Positions 37,370 to 48,060 of a stretch of 64,000 nt of DNA are shown one piece after another (position 1 is the stretch's first letter; the number at the start of each line of letters is the position of its first letter). A program made the translations under genes and the position numbers. The notes under the pieces are model-generated. The model saw nothing but the letters and a program-made list of their open reading frames with translations, was not told where the DNA came from and did not search any database. The DNA is from Thiomonas intermedia (GTDB lineage: Bacteria > Pseudomonadota > Gammaproteobacteria > Burkholderiales > Burkholderiaceae_C), in the NCBI RefSeq assembly GCF_002028405.1, contig NZ_CP020046.1:496001-560000 (forward strand), written 5' to 3'.

Positions 37370-38734
37370 TTAGTGCATCTGGCCGAGCAAGCGTGCCAGA
37401 TCGTTGTAGAGGGCGATGGCCATCATCATGGCGATGACCACGAGACCGCCTTGCTGCAGCCTTTCCTGCCAGCGCTGCGAGACGCTGCGGCGGGTCAATC
37501 CCTCGTACGCATAATACAGGAGATGCCCCCCGTCCAGAACGGGCAGAGGCAGCAGATTGAGCACACCAAGACTCACGCTGACGACGGCCAAAAAGCTGAG
37601 GTAAGCCACCCATCCCAATTCGGCGCTCTTGCCCGCGTAATCAGCAATTGTGACCGGGCCGCTGAGGTTCTGCAGGGAGGCCTGTCCTATCACCATGCGC
37701 CCCAGCGTCTTCAAGGTGAGCACCGAAAGCTCCCAGGTGCGCTGCGCCCCATCCTGCAAGGCCTGCAACGGGTTGCGCTCGATCTTCACCATGGGCACTT
37801 CGCCCCCCAGCATGGCCTCGATGCGCCAGACAGACTTGCCCTCGACCGCCACGGCCTTGGGCTGAAGACGGGTCTGAAACACGCGACCATCGCGCCGGAC
37901 ATCCAGCTGCAGCGCCTTGCCCGCCGAGGTTTGAATGGCCTTCATCAAACCGTCGGCGGTGGCGATGGGCTGGCCATCCACCGCGGTGATCAGGTCACCC
38001 GCGCGCAGGCCGCTGATCTGCGCAGGTCCGCCAGCGACCACCTCGCGAATCTCTGCCGGCGGGCTCTGCAGATGCAAGCCGAAGTTCGTCAGAAAACCCG
38101 CGCTTTCCGCCGCGCGCATGCTGGACGAGAAATCCAGGGGTATCTCGTGTTGGGGCCCGCCCGGGGCGCGCTCAACGATGAGCCCGATGCGCTCGCCGCT
38201 CATGGCGGCATTCAATAGCGTCCAACGCAAACCCGTCCAGCTCTGCACGGCTTCCTGCCGTCGGTCCTGGACAAGGGCTACCACGCGCTCGCCGCCCTGG
38301 ACGCCGACCCTGGCGGCGGTCGACTGGGCAGGCGGCACTCCCAGAATGGCGACCGGTTCCCGAACACCAGCCAGCGCCACGACGGCAAACAGGACCACGG
38401 CAAGCAGTAGATTGGCGGCTGGCCCAGCCGCGACGATGGCCGCGCGTCTCGATAGGCTCTGCCGGTTGAAGGCCCGCGGCAGGTCGCGTTCGGCGACTTC
38501 GCCTTCGCGTTCATCGAGCATCTTCACGTAGCCGCCCAGGGGAATCGACGACAAAGTGAATGCCGTTCTGTCGGCACCCCGCGTCCAGCGCAGCAGCGGC
38601 TTGCCGAAGCCAATGGAGAACCGCAGCACCTTGACCCCACAGGCCACCGCGACGCGGTAGTGCCCGTACTCATGGATGGTGATGAGCAGGCCTAGTGCGA
38701 AAGCAAACGCCAGCAGGGTGATGAGCAGGTTCAT
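37370..38734 (-). CDS. rseP: Site-2 protease RseP
   Basis: 454 residues. The zinc motif HEYGH is at residues 21-25 in the first membrane helix, two PDZ domains are in the middle (one around VAGGPAQISGLRAGDLITAVDG), and the C-terminal NLLPLPVLDGGHLLYYAYE carries the third zinc ligand. It cleaves the anti-sigma factor RseA in the envelope stress response. Between dxr and bamA as in many proteobacteria. Confidence 0.97.
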   Translation of the reverse strand: MNLLITLLAFAFALGLLITIHEYGHYRVAVACGVKVLRFSIGFGKPLLRWTRGADRTAFTLSSIPLGGYVKMLDEREGEVAERDLPRAFNRQSLSRRAAIVAAGPAANLLLAVVLFAVVALAGVREPVAILGVPPAQSTAARVGVQGGERVVALVQDRRQEAVQSWTGLRWTLLNAAMSGERIGLIVERAPGGPQHEIPLDFSSSMRAAESAGFLTNFGLHLQSPPAEIREVVAGGPAQISGLRAGDLITAVDGQPIATADGLMKAIQTSAGKALQLDVRRDGRVFQTRLQPKAVAVEGKSVWRIEAMLGGEVPMVKIERNPLQALQDGAQRTWELSVLTLKTLGRMVIGQASLQNLSGPVTIADYAGKSAELGWVAYLSFLAVVSVSLGVLNLLPLPVLDGGHLLYYAYEGLTRRSVSQRWQERLQQGGLVVIAMMMAIALYNDLARLLGQMH

Positions 38735-38743
38735 GGTCTCGGG

Positions 38744-39949
38744 TCAAGCCAGTTGCGACGCGCTGCCCCGCGCGGAAGACGCGAGTTGCGCGACATGCCG
38801 CTGCGCCCGGCGCCGCGTCTGCGCGTCAAGCTCGCTCAGGGCGTCCAGCGAATCACAGCCTGCGCATTGTGCGCTTGCGAGCAATTCCGCATTGATCCGG
38901 TGAATATCGGTGAATCGGATGCGTCGCTGGAGAAAGGCTTCGACGGCGATCTCATTGGCGGCATTGAGCACGGCGCAGGCCCCCGTCGGCATGCGCAGAG
39001 CCTCGAATGCCAGGGCGAGTCCGGGGAATCGCTGCGGATCGGGCTGCTCGAAGTCGAGCCGCCCCACACGGGCGAGGTCGAGCCAGGGCGCGCCCGACGC
39101 GATGCGCGCGGGATAGGACAGGCCATAGGCGATCGGCGTACGCATATCCGGCTGTCCGAGCTGCGCGATCACCGAACCGTCGTGATAGTTGACCATCGAA
39201 TGCACGATGCTCTGTGGATGAATCAGCACCTCGATCTGCTCGGGGCGCATGCCGAACAAATAGTGCGCCTCGATGACCTCGAGCGCCTTGTTCATCATGG
39301 TCGCGGAATCGACCGATATCTTGGCGCCCATGCTCCAGTTCGGATGCGCGCAGGCCTCTTCCGGCGTGACCGCTTGCAGTGAAGCCGCCTCGCGCTGACG
39401 AAACGGCCCGCCCGATGCCGTCAGCACGATGTTGCGCACATCGGTCGGCCAGCGGCTGCGATCGTCGGGCAGGCTCTGCTGGATGGCGCTGTGCTCGCTG
39501 TCGATGGGGATGAGATCGCCGCCGCCCTGTGCCAGCGCCTGCAACAACAAGTCGCCCGCAACGACCAGCGACTCCTTGTTGGCCAGCAGCAAGCGCTTTC
39601 CAGCGCGGGCCGCGGCAAGACTGGCGGACAAGCCTGCCGCCCCCACAATCGCGGCCATGACCAGGTCCACCTCGCTGGCGGCGGCCACATCGTCGAGCGC
39701 CCTGGGCCCGCTGAGCACCTCGGTGGGACAAGCTGCGGCGCGCAGACGCTGCTGCAGGCGGATGGCCGCCTCCGCGCTTCCGAGAACCGCGTAGACCGGA
39801 CGAAACTCGACACACTGCGCGAACAGCTTGTCAGCATTGTTGTGCGCCGCCAGGGCGAACACCCGGAACTGCTCGCGGTGGAGTGCGAGCACCGCCAGGG
39901 TGTTGGTACCGATCGACCCGGTCGACCCGAGAATGGTGACCGCCTTCAT
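38744..39949 (-). CDS. dxr: 1-deoxy-D-xylulose 5-phosphate reductoisomerase
   Basis: 401 residues. Second step of the MEP isoprenoid pathway. The NADPH-binding ILGSTGSIGTNTLAVL, LLANKESLVVAGDLLLQAL, PIDSEHSAIQQ and SMGAKISVDSATMMNKALEVIEA motifs are all present. ATGA overlap with cdsA. Confidence 0.97.
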   Translation of the reverse strand: MKAVTILGSTGSIGTNTLAVLALHREQFRVFALAAHNNADKLFAQCVEFRPVYAVLGSAEAAIRLQQRLRAAACPTEVLSGPRALDDVAAASEVDLVMAAIVGAAGLSASLAAARAGKRLLLANKESLVVAGDLLLQALAQGGGDLIPIDSEHSAIQQSLPDDRSRWPTDVRNIVLTASGGPFRQREAASLQAVTPEEACAHPNWSMGAKISVDSATMMNKALEVIEAHYLFGMRPEQIEVLIHPQSIVHSMVNYHDGSVIAQLGQPDMRTPIAYGLSYPARIASGAPWLDLARVGRLDFEQPDPQRFPGLALAFEALRMPTGACAVLNAANEIAVEAFLQRRIRFTDIHRINAELLASAQCAGCDSLDALSELDAQTRRRAQRHVAQLASSARGSASQLA

Positions 39950-40788
39950 AGCGCCAACAGCAAAACCGCTAGGGGCAAGACGGGCAAGAGCGCGTCAATC
40001 CGGTCGAGCACGCCCCCGTGTCCAGGCAACAGCCGCCCACTGTCTTTCACGCCCGCCGCGCGTTTGAGCAGGGATTCGAACAAATCGCCTGCGATCGCAA
40101 AAATCAGCAGCACGACAACCAGAACTGCCAATCCAGGCCAACCGAACTGTGCACTCAACTGCGAAAAATAATTGGGATAACGCGAGGTCAGACCCACGCA
40201 GACCGCGGCATAGCAGAGAGTCGCGGCCAGCGCAGTCCAGGCTCCTGCCCGGGTTTTTCCAGGGCTGATGGCCGGCGCCAACTTGGCACGCCCCCAGGCC
40301 CTACCACCAAAATAAGCCGCGATATCCGCAATCCAGACCAGGGCCAGCAAAGACATCATGAAGACCGCGCCCTGGGCGCGCAACGCCACCAGCGCCAGCC
40401 AGGCGGCCTGCAAGAGCGCAAAGCCCAGCAAAGCAAGCACGATGGGCGAGCGCAATACTGCGGGCACACGCGCCGACGGCAGACTCGAAGCCAACAGCAA
40501 CAACCAGGCGAGGCTGCACACCGCCCAGAACCCGCCCCACTGCTCAGCCATCTGCCAACCCTGCCGCTGCAACAACCAGAGCAAGCCACCCGCCGTCGCC
40601 AACCATGCCAGCGTCCACACGAGAAGCGCGCTACGGGTGCGAAGTCCGGCCAGCCGCGCCCACTCCCCCATACCGACGGCACAGAAGACCAGCGCCAAAA
40701 GCGCAAAAGGCAGCGGGCTTTGCAGAAACAAGGTCGGCAGCAGCAGCGCCACCAACACCAGGGCGGTCAGAACGCGCTGTCGCAACAT
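39946..40788 (-). CDS. cdsA: Phosphatidate cytidylyltransferase
   Basis: 280 residues, about eight membrane segments. It makes CDP-diacylglycerol. The C-terminal signature KDSGRLLPGHGGVLDRIDALLPVLP is clear. 20 bases after uppS. Confidence 0.95.
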   Translation of the reverse strand: MLRQRVLTALVLVALLLPTLFLQSPLPFALLALVFCAVGMGEWARLAGLRTRSALLVWTLAWLATAGGLLWLLQRQGWQMAEQWGGFWAVCSLAWLLLLASSLPSARVPAVLRSPIVLALLGFALLQAAWLALVALRAQGAVFMMSLLALVWIADIAAYFGGRAWGRAKLAPAISPGKTRAGAWTALAATLCYAAVCVGLTSRYPNYFSQLSAQFGWPGLAVLVVVLLIFAIAGDLFESLLKRAAGVKDSGRLLPGHGGVLDRIDALLPVLPLAVLLLAL

Positions 40789-40808
40789 GGCGCAGATGAG
40801 CCGCAGCC

Positions 40809-41546
40809 TCAGGCGGCCGCTGGCGATTTGGACTCTGGAACGCCACCGAAGCGACGCTGGCGGCTGGCATAGTCGGCCAGGGCGGTCTCGAAGGCCTCGG
40901 CGCCGAAATCAGGCCAGAGCACATCGGTGAAATACAGCTCGGTATAGGCCAGTTGCCAGAGCAGGAAATTGCTGACGCGATGCTCGCCGCCCGTGCGGAT
41001 GAGCAGATCGGGGTCCGGGGAGTGCGCCAGCGCCAGATGCTGCGCCAGCGTCTCGGCGGTGGGACGCTCCTGCGCTGCCAACACCGCTTGCGCCGCCTGC
41101 ACCATGTCCCAGCGTCCACCGTAGTTGAGGGCGACGTTGAGAACCAGGGCGTCGTTCCGGCGGGTCAAGGCCTCGGCCTGATCGATCAAGGCGCGCATCT
41201 CGGCAGAAAAGGCCGACAGATCGCCCACAACGTGCAAGCGCACGCCCTGGCGGGCGAGTTCCGGCGACTCCTTTTCCAGAGCCTTGACGAACAGATCCAT
41301 CAAGGTCTGGACTTCCTCGGCCGGACGGCTCCAGTTCTCCGAGGAAAACGCAAACACCGTGAGGTGGGCCACGCCAATCTCGGCGCAGTGGCGAACCATT
41401 TTCTTCAGCGCATCCACGCCGAACTTATGTCCGGACGAACGGGGCAGAAAACGGCGCTGCGCCCAGCGCCCATTACCGTCCATCACCACGGCCACGTGTT
41501 GCGGCAGAGTGGCAGGATCGCGTTTGGCGGCGGTTTTCTTGGTCAT
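40809..41546 (-). CDS. uppS: Undecaprenyl diphosphate synthase
   Basis: 245 residues. HVAVVMDGNGRWAQRR contains the catalytic Asp, and FAFSSENWSRPAEEV, NYGGRWDMVQA and LLIRTGGEHRVSNFLLWQLAYTELYF follow. It makes the C55 carrier for peptidoglycan and O-antigen. Confidence 0.97.
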   Translation of the reverse strand: MTKKTAAKRDPATLPQHVAVVMDGNGRWAQRRFLPRSSGHKFGVDALKKMVRHCAEIGVAHLTVFAFSSENWSRPAEEVQTLMDLFVKALEKESPELARQGVRLHVVGDLSAFSAEMRALIDQAEALTRRNDALVLNVALNYGGRWDMVQAAQAVLAAQERPTAETLAQHLALAHSPDPDLLIRTGGEHRVSNFLLWQLAYTELYFTDVLWPDFGAEAFETALADYASRQRRFGGVPESKSPAAA

Positions 41547-41610
41547 GCCATCAGAACGGGAAACGTGACCTGGGTCGCGGCGGAGAAATGCATCGTGTCG
41601 TGGCGCCTAC

Positions 41611-42171
41611 TCAGACGGCCATGATCTCGGCTTCCTTTTGCGCCAGTTGCTTGTCGATCTCGGCGATGCACCGATCGGTGATTTTCTGCACCTCGTCCTG
41701 CGCCCGGCGCTCGTCGTCTTCGGAAGCCTCCTTGGCTTTGACCAGATCCTTGAGGCTTTGGTTCGCATCCCGGCGCAGATTGCGCACGGCCACCTTGGCA
41801 CCCTCGCCCTCCTGCTTGATGACCTTGACCAGATCGCGGCGGCGCTCTTCGGTCAGTGCGGGCATGGGCACGCGGATGACGTCGCCCTGAGTCTGCGGAT
41901 TGAGGCCCAGATCGGACTCGCGGATGGCCTTCTCGACCACCTGCACCATCTTCTTTTCCCACGGCTGCACGCTGATGGTGCGGGCATCAACCAGATTCAT
42001 GTTGGCCACCTGATTGATCGCCATCATCGTGCCGTAGTAATCCACCATCACATGGTCGAGCAAGCCGGTATGCGCGCGGCCGGTGCGCACCTTGGCCAAG
42101 TCGAGCTTCAGCGACTCGATCGACTTGTGCATTTTCTCTTCGGTGGTTTTCTTGATCTCTGCGATTCCCAT
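41611..42171 (-). CDS. frr: Ribosome recycling factor
   Basis: 186 residues from [21 protein letters not shown] with GGAG upstream; a longer frame reaches into pyr[22 protein letters not shown] and [27 protein letters not shown]-like blocks are typical. 86 bases after pyrH. Confidence 0.97.
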   Translation of the reverse strand: MGIAEIKKTTEEKMHKSIESLKLDLAKVRTGRAHTGLLDHVMVDYYGTMMAINQVANMNLVDARTISVQPWEKKMVQVVEKAIRESDLGLNPQTQGDVIRVPMPALTEERRRDLVKVIKQEGEGAKVAVRNLRRDANQSLKDLVKAKEASEDDERRAQDEVQKITDRCIAEIDKQLAQKEAEIMAV

Positions 42172-42257
42172 GATGCACTCCACAAACTGATCGGGAAAAA
42201 ACAAAACCCGCTGCGCGGAAGGCGGCGCGGCGCGGGCCTCGACGACTGCGATGGTAC

Positions 42258-42968
42258 TCAGACGTAGACGTCCGTGCCCTCGTCGGCGCCCTGAACCACG
42301 CGCATCAACGCCCCTGGCTTGAAGATGCTGAACACGCGGATGGGCATTTTCTGATCGCGGCAAAGGGCGAAGGCGGTCGCGTCCATCACCTGCAGGCGCT
42401 GCGCAATGGCGTCATCAAAGCTGATGCGCGCATAGCGCTCGGCGGTCGGGTCCTTCGCCGGGTCGGCGGTGTAGATGCCATCGACCTTGGTCGCCTTGAG
42501 CATGACCTCGGCCCCGATCTCGGCCGCGCGCAGCGCGGCGGCCGTGTCGGTGGTGAAGAACGGATTGCCGGTACCGCCGGCGAAGATCACCGACTTGCCT
42601 TCTTCCAGGTATTGCAGCGCCTTGGGCCGCACATAAGACTCCACGACCTGATCGATGGCAATGGCCGACATCACGCGCGGGTTCAGACCGGCGTGCTTCA
42701 TGGCGTCGCTCAAGGCGAGTGAGTTCATGACCGTTGCCAGCATGCCCATGTAGTCCGCCGTCGCGCGGTCCATGCCCACGGCACCACCGGCCACGCCCCG
42801 GAAGATGTTGCCCCCGCCGATGACCATGGCCAGTTGCACGCCGGAGTTCACCACTTCGGCAATGTCTCGCACCATGGCCTCGATGGTGGCGCGGTTGATG
42901 CCATAGGCATCATCCCCCATGAGGGCCTCACCCGAGAGTTTGAGCAGAACACGTTTGTATCCGGACAT
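42258..42968 (-). CDS. pyrH: Uridylate kinase
   Basis: 236 residues. It phosphorylates UMP to [33 protein letters not shown] and [20 protein letters not shown] are typical. It is 122 bases after tsf; the gap contains a GC-rich inverted repeat (43044-43051 with 43074-43081). Confidence 0.97.
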   Translation of the reverse strand: MSGYKRVLLKLSGEALMGDDAYGINRATIEAMVRDIAEVVNSGVQLAMVIGGGNIFRGVAGGAVGMDRATADYMGMLATVMNSLALSDAMKHAGLNPRVMSAIAIDQVVESYVRPKALQYLEEGKSVIFAGGTGNPFFTTDTAAALRAAEIGAEVMLKATKVDGIYTADPAKDPTAERYARISFDDAIAQRLQVMDATAFALCRDQKMPIRVFSIFKPGALMRVVQGADEGTDVYV

Positions 42969-43090
42969 GATGACTCCTGGGAAGGCGGGTGGACGGTAAA
43001 GATGGGGCGTAGAGAAGACAACGGGACGAAGCTGGGCGTATGACGAGGCTGGCTGGTGCCCGTCGGCCCCGGTCAGCCTCGCTACGGCGT

Positions 43091-43969
43091 TCAGCCTTGC
43101 TTGGCTGCAGCCATTTGCGCCGCCACTTCTTCCGCAAAATTCTCCGACTTTTTTTCGATGCCCTCGCCCACCACGTACATGGTGAAGCCGTGAACCGTGG
43201 TGTTGGCACCCTTGAGCATCTGCTCGACGGTCTGCTTGTCGTTCTTGACGAACACCTGATCGAACAGCGAAACCTCCTTGAGGTACTTCTGCACCGAGCC
43301 TTCGACCATCTTGGCAATGATCTCAGCAGGCTTGCCCGACTCGGCCGCTTTCTGCGAGGCGATGGAGCGCTCTTTCTCGATCAGGTCGGCAGGCACCTGC
43401 GACGACGACAGCGCCACCGGCTTCATCGCGGCGATGTGCATGGCCACGTCCTTGGCCGCCACTTCGTCACCGGTGAACTCGACCATCACGCCGATGCGCG
43501 TACCGTGCAGGTAGCTCACCAGCTTGTGGTCGCCGGCAAAGCGCTTGAAGCGGCGAATGGTCATGTTCTCGCCGATCTTGCCGATCAGCTTGCTGCGGCG
43601 CGCTTCGATAGTCTCGCCGTCGATCGTCAGCGCGGACAGCGCGGCCACGTCGGCGGGGTTCTGCGCGGCAATCAGCTCGGCGAGCGTTTTACCAAAAGCG
43701 AGGAAATCGTCGTTCTTCGCCACGAAATCGGTCTCGCAGTTCAGTTCGATCAGGGCGCCGGTCGTGCCGTTGATATAGGCCGTCACAATGCCCTCGGCGG
43801 TCACGCGCGAGGCGGCCTTGCTGGCTTTGCTGCCCAGCTTGACACGAAGAATCTCTTCGGCGCGATCCATGTGGCCTTCAGCCTCGGTCAGCGCCTTTTT
43901 GCACTCCATCATCGGGGCATCGGTCTTGGCACGCAGTTCTGCCACCATGCTTGCGGTAATCGCAGCCAT
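43091..43969 (-). CDS. tsf: Elongation factor Ts
   Basis: 292 residues. [27 protein letters not shown] is the EF-Ts start, followed by the two core subdomains ([21 protein letters not shown]). Nucleotide exchange factor for EF-Tu. It follows rpsB after a gap holding an intrinsic terminator or attenuator. Confidence 0.98.
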   Translation of the reverse strand: MAAITASMVAELRAKTDAPMMECKKALTEAEGHMDRAEEILRVKLGSKASKAASRVTAEGIVTAYINGTTGALIELNCETDFVAKNDDFLAFGKTLAELIAAQNPADVAALSALTIDGETIEARRSKLIGKIGENMTIRRFKRFAGDHKLVSYLHGTRIGVMVEFTGDEVAAKDVAMHIAAMKPVALSSSQVPADLIEKERSIASQKAAESGKPAEIIAKMVEGSVQKYLKEVSLFDQVFVKNDKQTVEQMLKGANTTVHGFTMYVVGEGIEKKSENFAEEVAAQMAAAKQG

Positions 43970-44008
43970 CGTTGAACTCCTTGAAATCGAATACGAGAAA
44001 TACAGTTG

Positions 44009-44036
44009 AAAAAAAGGGGCTGTGTATCGCAGCCCC
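44009..44036 (-). terminator. Attenuator/terminator between rpsB and tsf
   Basis: Minus strand: GGGGCTG, 7-base loop, CAGCCCC, then seven Ts (44015-44009). Its place between rpsB and tsf suggests partial termination that lowers tsf expression relative to rpsB. Confidence 0.8.
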
Positions 44037-44090
44037 GGGTTGGTTCAGGCCGGTGAATCGGGCCGTTGCCGCAAGGTCATCCTGCGCACG

Positions 44091-44849
44091 TCAGGCGGCG
44101 GGGGCGCCTTCCTGAACCTCGACGAATTCTTCTTCGCCCTCGGCCACGGCTTGAACGACCTCATTGACCGCATCGTTCTTGCCTTCCAGAATCGCATCGG
44201 CCATGCCTTGTGCGTACAGGGTCACGGCCTTGGCGGAGTCGTCATTGCCCGGAATGATGTGAGTCACGCCCACCGGGGAATGGTTGGTGTCGACCACGCC
44301 GATCACCGGGATGCCCAGCGTCTTCGCCTCGGCAATCGCAATCTTGTGATAGCCCACGTCGATGACGAAGATTGCATCGGGCAGAGCCGCCATATCCTGA
44401 ATGCCGCCGATGGATTTTTCCAGTTTCTCCATCTCGCGCTGGAAGGTCAGGGCTTCTTTCTTGCTCATTTGCTCGAGCACGCCTTCGGCGGCCTGGGCTT
44501 GCATGTCCTTGAGCTTCTTGATCGAGGTCTTGACCGTCTTGAAGTTGGTCAGCATGCCGCCGAGCCAGCGCTGGTCGACATAGGGCATGCCGCAACGCTC
44601 AGCCTGTTCGCGAACGACTTCGCCGGCCTGGCGCTTGGTACCGACAAAAAGGATGGTGCCGCGGCGCGCAGCGAGCTGACGGGCGAACTTGACGGCATCC
44701 AGGTACATCGGCAACGTCTTTTCGAGGTTGACGATGTGGATCTTGTTGCGATGGCCGTAGATGAACGGGGCCATCTTGGGGTTCCAGAAGCGGGTTTGGT
44801 GACCGAAGTGCACACCGGCTTCCAGCATTTGACGCATTGAGACTGACAT
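44091..44849 (-). CDS. rpsB: 30S ribosomal protein S2
   Basis: 252 residues from [26 protein letters not shown]; the long open frame upstream is not conserved. [35 protein letters not shown] is characteristic. It heads the roughly 14.5-kb minus-strand run down to the SpoU methyltransferase. Confidence 0.98.
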   Translation of the reverse strand: MSVSMRQMLEAGVHFGHQTRFWNPKMAPFIYGHRNKIHIVNLEKTLPMYLDAVKFARQLAARRGTILFVGTKRQAGEVVREQAERCGMPYVDQRWLGGMLTNFKTVKTSIKKLKDMQAQAAEGVLEQMSKKEALTFQREMEKLEKSIGGIQDMAALPDAIFVIDVGYHKIAIAEAKTLGIPVIGVVDTNHSPVGVTHIIPGNDDSAKAVTLYAQGMADAILEGKNDAVNEVVQAVAEGEEEFVEVQEGAPAA

Positions 44850-45266
44850 GTTGTTTCCAATCCAAGTTGGGTCTGAAATCCGGCCCCGATCAGCACATCG
44901 CCAAGCCGCCGGAGCGACTGAACGATGGCCAACACCTGGTTGAGCCGGTTTGTGGGTAAGCACCTCACTCGCAGGCATGGCTGCGCACGACTTCGGTACC
45001 ATCAAACGCGTTCTGTGCCTGCAACCTTGCCCGAAACTGCGCTCAAAGGACTCCGAAGGAATCGTTCGAGTGGGTTGGTTCGAGTGGCTTGTTGTTTTGA
45101 ACGGCTCATTTTCGGAGCCACTTCTTTTCAGAGCCTCTCTTCCAAAGCCTCTCTTCCTGGCCATCAACTGCAAAGGCATTCCGCATTGCACAAAACCTGA
45201 GCATCATAGCAGCTTTGCACCACTACGGCCAGACAACACCCCATAACACGTCAAGCCCCGTCATTC
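44850..45266. other. 417-bp gene-free region upstream of rpsB
   Basis: Holds the rpsB promoter and a long leader. The open frames crossing it are extensions of rpsB or shadows. It includes a duplicated 12-mer AGCCTCTCTTCC (45132-45143 and 45146-45157) and a duplicated GTTCGAGTGG nearby. No protein or tRNA gene is apparent. Confidence 0.6.
45203..45211 (-). promoter_or_regulatory. Extended -10 promoter element for rpsB
   Basis: Minus strand reads TGCTATGAT, a TGn extended -10. The -35 region is poor, as is common for extended -10 promoters. It would give a leader of about 350 bases before rpsB. Confidence 0.45.
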
Positions 45267-46565
45267 ATGCTCGAACATCCTTTCCGTCAGCAACTTCACA
45301 ATGAGATCCATGCCCGCCCTTTCGAGCGGGTCGGCGCACCGGCGCAGGTCAGTCATCAGGTCATGCTGGTCGATCCGGCCGAATCGCAGCTGGCCTTCGA
45401 GCATCTTGGCGAGTTGCTGGGCAACCTGCTTCTGCCTCCACCCTCGCCTGGGAGCATGTTCCACACCGAACAGATCGGGCCGGTCCGCCTGCGGTGGGAG
45501 CGCCACGGCGAATTCGTCAGCTACACCTTCATCACGCACGAACAACTCGGCCCGGAAGATCCGATGTTCGATCGCTGCGCCTGCGACCGCATTTCCGCCG
45601 AATGGCGTGCCCGGATTCCGGGGCAAAGACTCTGTGCCAACCATGTCGCCGTCATGCCCGAAGGTGAGGTTGGCTGCGATGCGGCCCCTGATTTTTCGGC
45701 GGTGCTGGACATCGACGCCCTGGTCGGATCGGATGTGGCCGACGGCAACGCCCAGGTGTTCACCGATCTGCGCATGGCGCCAGACGGCTTCACCCGGTTC
45801 GTCGTCTTGAGCAAACCCATGTCCGAGCGCCGCCGCGGGCGCTTGGTGCAGCGCTTGCTCGAGATCGAGACCTATCGCATGCTGTCCTTGCTGACTCTGC
45901 CGGTGGCGCGTCAGATCACGCCTCAACTCAATCAGTACGAGCAGGATCTGGTGAGCATCATGGACGCGATCGGCCGCAACGACGATGCCGATCCCCAGCG
46001 CGATCACCGAACCCTCGACCGACTGACGCAACTGGCGTCGAGCGTGGAAGGCCTCTATGCCGCCTCACACGGCCGGTTCACCGCGGCGAACGCCTACTAC
46101 GACCTGGTCAACCGCCGAGTCGGTGAGTTGCACGAGAAACAGATTTTCGGCCTGCAGACCATCGGACAATTCCTGGAACGTCGATTGGCACCGGCGATGC
46201 AGACGTGTGCCTGGGCGGCGCGGCGGCAGCAGGCCTTGTCCGAACGGGTATCGCGCTGCAGCAACCTGCTACGAACCCGCGTGGAAGTGGCCATGCAGCA
46301 GCAGAATCGCAGCCTGCTGGCCTCGATGAATCGTCGGCAGTATCTGCAGCTTCGGCTGCAGCAGACGGTGGAGGGCCTGTCCGTTGCGGCCATCACGTAT
46401 TACATGGCCTCGCTGGTGGGCCATCTGTTCGAAGCCGCCGAACCGTGGATTCATGTTGCGCCCAAATTGGCCGAAGGCGTTTCCATTCCCATCATCGCCC
46501 TGCTCGTCTGGCTGGGCTTGCAGCGCATGCACCGCCGGCTGGAACGCTCTGGTGAAGGCCGCTGA
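45267..46565 (+). CDS. DUF3422 family membrane-anchored protein
   Basis: 432 residues. The start HPFRQQLHNEIHARPFERV is the DUF3422 hallmark. The middle is helical and coiled-coil-like (residues about 190-380), followed by two transmembrane helices near the C-terminus (SVAAITYYMASLVGHLF and IPIIALLVWLGL). Topology suggests a large cytoplasmic N-terminal part with a C-terminal anchor. Function unknown. Convergent with rlmB (21 bp between stops). Confidence 0.88.
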   Translation: MLEHPFRQQLHNEIHARPFERVGAPAQVSHQVMLVDPAESQLAFEHLGELLGNLLLPPPSPGSMFHTEQIGPVRLRWERHGEFVSYTFITHEQLGPEDPMFDRCACDRISAEWRARIPGQRLCANHVAVMPEGEVGCDAAPDFSAVLDIDALVGSDVADGNAQVFTDLRMAPDGFTRFVVLSKPMSERRRGRLVQRLLEIETYRMLSLLTLPVARQITPQLNQYEQDLVSIMDAIGRNDDADPQRDHRTLDRLTQLASSVEGLYAASHGRFTAANAYYDLVNRRVGELHEKQIFGLQTIGQFLERRLAPAMQTCAWAARRQQALSERVSRCSNLLRTRVEVAMQQQNRSLLASMNRRQYLQLRLQQTVEGLSVAAITYYMASLVGHLFEAAEPWIHVAPKLAEGVSIPIIALLVWLGLQRMHRRLERSGEGR

Positions 46566-46586
46566 CGGAGGGTCGCCCCTCGGCTG

Positions 46587-47315
46587 TCAGAGACGCCGCT
46601 GGCGCACGGCCTCGTAAAGACAGACGCCGGCGGCGACCGAGACGTTGAGACTCTCCACCGCACCCAGCATGGGAATCTGCAGGAGTTGGTCGCAGGTCTC
46701 TCGCACCAGTCGGCGCATGCCCGCCCCTTCGGCCCCCATCACGAGTACGGCAGGCTGCTTCCAGTTGGCGGCGTACACCTCGTCGGTCCCAGCTTCGTCG
46801 GTGCCCATGACCCAGAGACCACGCTCCTGCAATTCGCCCAGACTGCGAACCAGATTGGTCACCATCAGATACGGCACGGTTTCCGCCGCGCCACTGGCCA
46901 CGCGAGCCACCGTCGGATTGAGCCCGACGGCGCGGTCTTTGGGCGCGATGACCAGATGCACGCCGGCCGCATCGGCGGTGCGCAAGATGGCTCCGAGGTT
47001 GTGCGGATCGGTCACGCCATCGAGCGCCAGCACCAGCGGCGCCCCCTCCACGGCATCGAGCACGGCGTGCAGATCCTGCCTGCTTGGCAGATCGTCCACC
47101 TGCGCGACCACACCCTGATGGCGATCGGTGCCCGCCAATGCGGCCAGGCGCTCGGCGCTGAGGGTCTTGAGCACCACACCCGAAGCCTCGACCTTGCGCA
47201 GAAACTGCTGCATGCGCGCATCGCGGCGGCTTGCATCGACATAGACGGCCTGTACCGACCCGGGCGCAGCGCGCAGGCGTGCGCCCACGGCATGAAAGCC
47301 ATAGAGCGGCTTCAT
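46587..47315 (-). CDS. rlmB: 23S rRNA (guanosine-2251-2'-O)-methyltransferase RlmB
   Basis: 242 residues. [17 protein letters not shown] at the N-terminus, [42 protein letters not shown] and [22 protein letters not shown] are the SpoU motifs in RlmB arrangement. ATGA overlap with the ABC ATPase gene. Confidence 0.93.
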   Translation of the reverse strand: MKPLYGFHAVGARLRAAPGSVQAVYVDASRRDARMQQFLRKVEASGVVLKTLSAERLAALAGTDRHQGVVAQVDDLPSRQDLHAVLDAVEGAPLVLALDGVTDPHNLGAILRTADAAGVHLVIAPKDRAVGLNPTVARVASGAAETVPYLMVTNLVRSLGELQERGLWVMGTDEAGTDEVYAANWKQPAVLVMGAEGAGMRRLVRETCDQLLQIPMLGAVESLNVSVAAGVCLYEAVRQRRL

Positions 47316-48007
47316 GCCGGCACCGCCTGCGTCTGCTCGACCAGATGTCCCGCCTGCAGTGCGCAGATCCGGTCGCAGCGTGCGGCCAGGGCCGGATCGT
47401 GGGTGACGAGCACCAGCGTCGCCTCTGCTTCCGCGCGCAGTCGGAACATCAGGTCCATGATGCGTTCTCCGGTGGCGGCATCGAGGTTGCCCGTCGGCTC
47501 GTCCGCGAGAACGAGCTTCGGGCGACCGACAAAAGCGCGGGCCAGGGCGACGCGCTGCTGTTCCCCACCGGAGAGCAGGGCCGGCCGATGATGCAGTCGC
47601 TGTCCCAGCCCGACCGCGTGCAACAAGGCAGTTGCCGCTTCCACGGCCCCGCGCGACCGCCCGGAAATCTCCAGCGGCAGAACCACGTTTTCCAGTGCGG
47701 TGTAGTGATCGATGAGTTGAAAATTCTGGAACACAAAGCCGATCTTCTGCGCACGCAGGTCGGCCCGGCCGTTCTCGTCGAGGCTTTCGAGATCGACACC
47801 GTCGATCCTGACCTGGCCCGTGCTGGGCCGATCCATGCCGGCGAGCAGGGCCAACAACGTGGATTTGCCCGACCCCGAAGCGCCGGTGATGGCCACGCTT
47901 TGTCCTGCAGGAATGCGCAGTTGCACGGCCTGGAGAATGGTCAGGGCATCACCGACGTCGGAAACGGTCTTGCCCAGGTCATGCGCGACAATCACATCGA
48001 CCGTCAT
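47312..48007 (-). CDS. ABC transporter ATP-binding protein, YbbA/LolD type
   Basis: 231 residues from the ATG at 48007. Walker [10 protein letters not shown] (Lys49), Q-loop FVFQNFQLI, signature [14 protein letters not shown] and Walker [17 protein letters not shown] are intact, typical of MacB/LolD-like ATPases. It is divergent from tesA, as ybbA is in E. coli, but no YbbP-type permease gene is next to it; rlmB follows instead. A partner must be elsewhere. Confidence 0.9.
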   Translation of the reverse strand: MTVDVIVAHDLGKTVSDVGDALTILQAVQLRIPAGQSVAITGASGSGKSTLLALLAGMDRPSTGQVRIDGVDLESLDENGRADLRAQKIGFVFQNFQLIDHYTALENVVLPLEISGRSRGAVEAATALLHAVGLGQRLHHRPALLSGGEQQRVALARAFVGRPKLVLADEPTGNLDAATGERIMDLMFRLRAEAEATLVLVTHDPALAARCDRICALQAGHLVEQTQAVPA

Positions 48008-48060
48008 GGAAGCCTTGTATGAAAGATGGAATGCCACTGATTGTAGGAAGCCCGCACCCG

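Noticed and set aside
44850-45266. Known riboswitch or tRNA in the rpsB leader
   Set aside because: No T-box, tRNA arms or ligand-riboswitch consensus could be recognised; only short repeats and an extended -10.
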